Shown piece by piece: positions 4,779 to 5,994 of a stretch of DNA of 5,994 nt. The DNA is taken from contig CAIXXI010000482.1 in the NCBI GenBank assembly GCA_903923345.1, positions 1-5,994 on the forward strand, read 5' to 3'. Within the stretch, counting starts at the first letter, position 1, and every line of letters begins with the position of its first letter. The position numbers were made by a program, and so were the translations under genes. The stretch comes from an uncultured Burkholderiales bacterium (GTDB lineage Bacteria; Pseudomonadota; Gammaproteobacteria; Burkholderiales; Burkholderiaceae_E). Under the pieces are notes generated by a model, which was not told where the DNA came from, did no database searches, and worked only from the letters and a program-made list of their open reading frames with translations.

Positions 4779-5723
4779 TTACTTCAGAAAGCGCGTGTCA
4801 ACGAGCTTGCTCATGTCGGGCAGCGTCTTGATGATGCCGACCTCCAGCAGGATTTCGGCCGCCTTTTTGCTGAACGCGGCGTGCTCACCCGCGAAGAACT
4901 TCGCATTGGCCTCGCGGTCCTGCCAGCGCAGGTAGGACTGACTCTTCTCGAAGGCCTCGCCCGTCTGCCTGACATCAGCCCCCATGATCTCGAAGCTCTT
5001 TTTCGGCTCGGCCTTGATCAGGGCCAGCGCGTCGAAGTAGGCATCTGCCAGTGCCTTGGCGGCCTTGGGGTTTTCGGCCAGGAACTTGGGCGTGCAGCCG
5101 AAGGTATCCATGATCATCGGATAGTCCAGCGTGGTGGCGATGATCCTGCCGGCTTCCGGTTTGGCACGAATGGCGCCAAGGAAGGGCTCGTAGGTCATGG
5201 CTGCGTCGATGCCATCGGTGCCCGCGATCATCGCGTTGGCGGCTGCCTGTGGCTCGAGGTTGACGACCCTCACATCCTTCACGCTCAGGCCATTTTCGCG
5301 CAGCATCCAGGCCAAGGTGAAATAGGGCGCCGTACCGGGGGCGCTGGCTGCCACCGTCTTGCCCTTCAGGTCCCGGATACTTTGGATGCCGGCCTTGACC
5401 ACCATGCCATCGGCACCGTAACTCTTGTCCAGTTGGAAGATTTGCGTCGTGGCCACGCCGTTGGCATTCCAGACCACCCAGGTCTCAACCGTCGTGGCGG
5501 CGCACTGAATATCGCCCGAGGCGATGGCCAGGTGACGGTCCTTCTGCGGGATCTTCTTGAGGCTGACATCCAGGCCATGCTTTTTGAACAAGCCCGCCTC
5601 TTTGGCCAGTGTCAGGGGCGCAAAACCCGTCCATCCCGACAGGCCGACGGCGACCCGGGTTTCCTGTGCATGGGGGGTGGTGGCGAACATGGCCAGCGCG
5701 ATGGCTGCAAGGGCCTTTTTCAT
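4779..5723 (-). CDS. NitT/TauT-type ABC transporter substrate-binding protein
   Basis: The product is 314 aa, the periplasmic receptor that delivers solute to the permease. Residues 1-19 form a Sec signal peptide (MKK, an Ala/Leu core, PHA) with cleavage before Gln20. The mature part has the NMT1/SsuA-like type II periplasmic fold. LSGWTGFAPLTLAKEAGLF (28-46) forms the first strand and helix, GDIQCAATTVET (70-81) faces the cleft, and DLKGKTVAASAPGTAPYF (118-135) is the usual phosphate/anion-loop region. From memory, the GWTGFAPL and QKDRHLAIASGD pattern resembles binding proteins found beside urea or guanidine carboxylase genes; that is a weak lead on substrate. There is no lipobox. ATG 5733-5735 would add MRAH and is the main alternative; the frame stays open 69 codons further up, but that part is not signal-like. 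It is the first gene of the importer operon. Confidence 0.95.
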   Translation of the reverse strand: MKKALAAIALAMFATTPHAQETRVAVGLSGWTGFAPLTLAKEAGLFKKHGLDVSLKKIPQKDRHLAIASGDIQCAATTVETWVVWNANGVATTQIFQLDKSYGADGMVVKAGIQSIRDLKGKTVAASAPGTAPYFTLAWMLRENGLSVKDVRVVNLEPQAAANAMIAGTDGIDAAMTYEPFLGAIRAKPEAGRIIATTLDYPMIMDTFGCTPKFLAENPKAAKALADAYFDALALIKAEPKKSFEIMGADVRQTGEAFEKSQSYLRWQDREANAKFFAGEHAAFSKKAAEILLEVGIIKTLPDMSKLVDTRFLK

Positions 5724-5968
5724 GTGGGCTCTCATTGAGTGATGGGCTGCGAAGGAATTCAGGTGGGTGGCGAGGGCACACAGGCACGCGTCGCGGGCAC
5801 GCGGACAGTCGGCCGTGGCCCATGGGGCGCACGGTCGGGGTGCATCATGCAACTGCGAGGGTGAGTCGAGCAAGCCCTGCGAGGCCGCAATCCTGGCGAG
5901 CCGAGCGGATGATCGGATATCGCAACTCAATTACCATACGACCCATATCGGGATGGTGGGTGACCCAT
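5724..5968. other. Divergent intergenic region
   Basis: This 245-nt stretch separates the importer operon (minus) from the plus-strand gene starting at 5969, so promoters for both should lie here. Apart from the candidate importer promoter near 5841-5873 and the repeats near 5933-5970, I see no conserved RNA structure. In particular, the conserved blocks of the guanidine-I (ykkC) riboswitch are not seen on the minus strand. Confidence 0.6.
5841..5873 (-). promoter_or_regulatory. Possible promoter and operator of the ABC importer operon
   Basis: On the minus strand a -35-like TTGCTC (5868-5873) and a -10-like CATGAT (5844-5849) are 18 nt apart, which would give a leader of roughly 110 nt. The -10 lies inside the inverted repeat TGCAT-C-ATGCA (5841-5851), so a bound regulator would block it. 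Matches to consensus are modest (three and four of six), and no experiment or regulator gene in the window supports it. Confidence 0.27.
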
Positions 5969-5970
5969 AT
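5933..5970 (+). promoter_or_regulatory. Operator-like repeats at the start of the edge antitoxin-like gene
   Basis: ACCCATAT occurs exactly at 5941-5948 and 5963-5970, 22 nt apart, about two helical turns, with the second copy running into the ATG. A related ACCATA lies at 5933-5938. TGGGT-G-ACCCA (5957-5967) is an 11-nt palindrome covering part of the likely ribosome site GGTGGG (5955-5960). Such sites suit autoregulation by a ribbon-helix-helix or AbrB-like antitoxin complex. Confidence 0.45.
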
Positions 5971-5994
5971 GAAGACCACGATCGAACTGCCGGA
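5969..5994 (+). CDS. N-terminus of a VapB/ribbon-helix-helix-like antitoxin (partial)
   Basis: Only eight codons are present: MKTTIELP, with the next codon beginning GA (Asp or Glu). MKTTIELPD/E is a very common opening of VapB-type and other ribbon-helix-helix antitoxins, where this strand forms the DNA-binding beta-ribbon. A purine-rich GGTGGG (5955-5960) lies 8 nt upstream of the ATG. The operator-like direct repeats around the start are what an autoregulated toxin-antitoxin operon would show. A toxin, probably a PIN-domain VapC, would be expected just beyond the window, but this cannot be seen. Eight residues cannot settle the family. Confidence 0.55.

Noticed and set aside
4599..5738. 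379-codon plus-strand open frame opposite the binding protein and permease
   Set aside because: The opposing minus-strand genes carry complete family motifs; the plus frame shows no domain and is a high-GC antisense shadow.
5724..5930. 69-residue extension of the substrate-binding protein
   Set aside because: The extension is Cys/Arg/Ala-rich and not signal-like, while ATG 5721-5723 begins a clear Sec signal peptide.
5724..5968. Guanidine-I (ykkC) riboswitch in the importer leader
   Set aside because: Looked for because of the urea/guanidine-like binding protein; none of the conserved sequence blocks were found on the minus strand.

Overview
The window looks like chromosomal DNA from a GC-rich betaproteobacterium, most likely Burkholderiales and close to Comamonadaceae. 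This rests on the base composition, the codon use, a PEP-CTERM-type protein tail, and the pairing of a fasciclin-domain protein with a CsbD protein. It is inferred from gene content; no phylogenetic marker gene is present.

Layout, left to right. Positions 1-49 hold the last codons of a plus-strand gene whose product ends in a hydrophobic stretch followed by a basic cluster, as in PEP-CTERM/exosortase substrates, with a strong intrinsic terminator behind it (70-90). All seven complete genes are on the minus strand. Read right to left they fall into two blocks. The first is a NitT/TauT-type ABC importer: periplasmic binding protein (4779-5723), permease (3990-4769) and ATPase (3193-3993). The genes are tightly packed: a 9-nt gap, then a 4-bp ATGA overlap. 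An 83-nt gap separates them from a lipoprotein with NHL-like beta-propeller repeats (2099-3109), which may share the transcript. The second block is a stress/envelope group of separately spaced genes: a CsbD-family protein (1475-1696), a secreted single-domain fasciclin protein (855-1313) and a conserved hypothetical protein (310-780). At the right edge a plus-strand gene begins at 5969. Its first eight residues match the usual N-terminus of VapB/ribbon-helix-helix antitoxins.

How the genes work together. The importer should capture a small solute in the periplasm and bring it in with ATP. The binding protein resembles the group found near urea/guanidine carboxylase genes, but no such enzyme and no guanidine riboswitch is visible here, so the substrate is open. 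The CsbD, fasciclin and hypothetical proteins are small and possibly stress-related, but each has its own leader, so they need not be one operon.

The least explained DNA is the 402-nt gap 1697-2098. It carries a run of perfect inverted repeats and repeated GGTCAA words between 1858 and 2020. Other points of interest are an 11-bp perfect hairpin formed by the last codons of the propeller gene, a 12-bp perfect palindrome in front of the fasciclin gene, and operator-like repeats around the start of the edge gene. I found no rRNA, tRNA, CRISPR array or insertion sequence, and no system I can confidently call undescribed.
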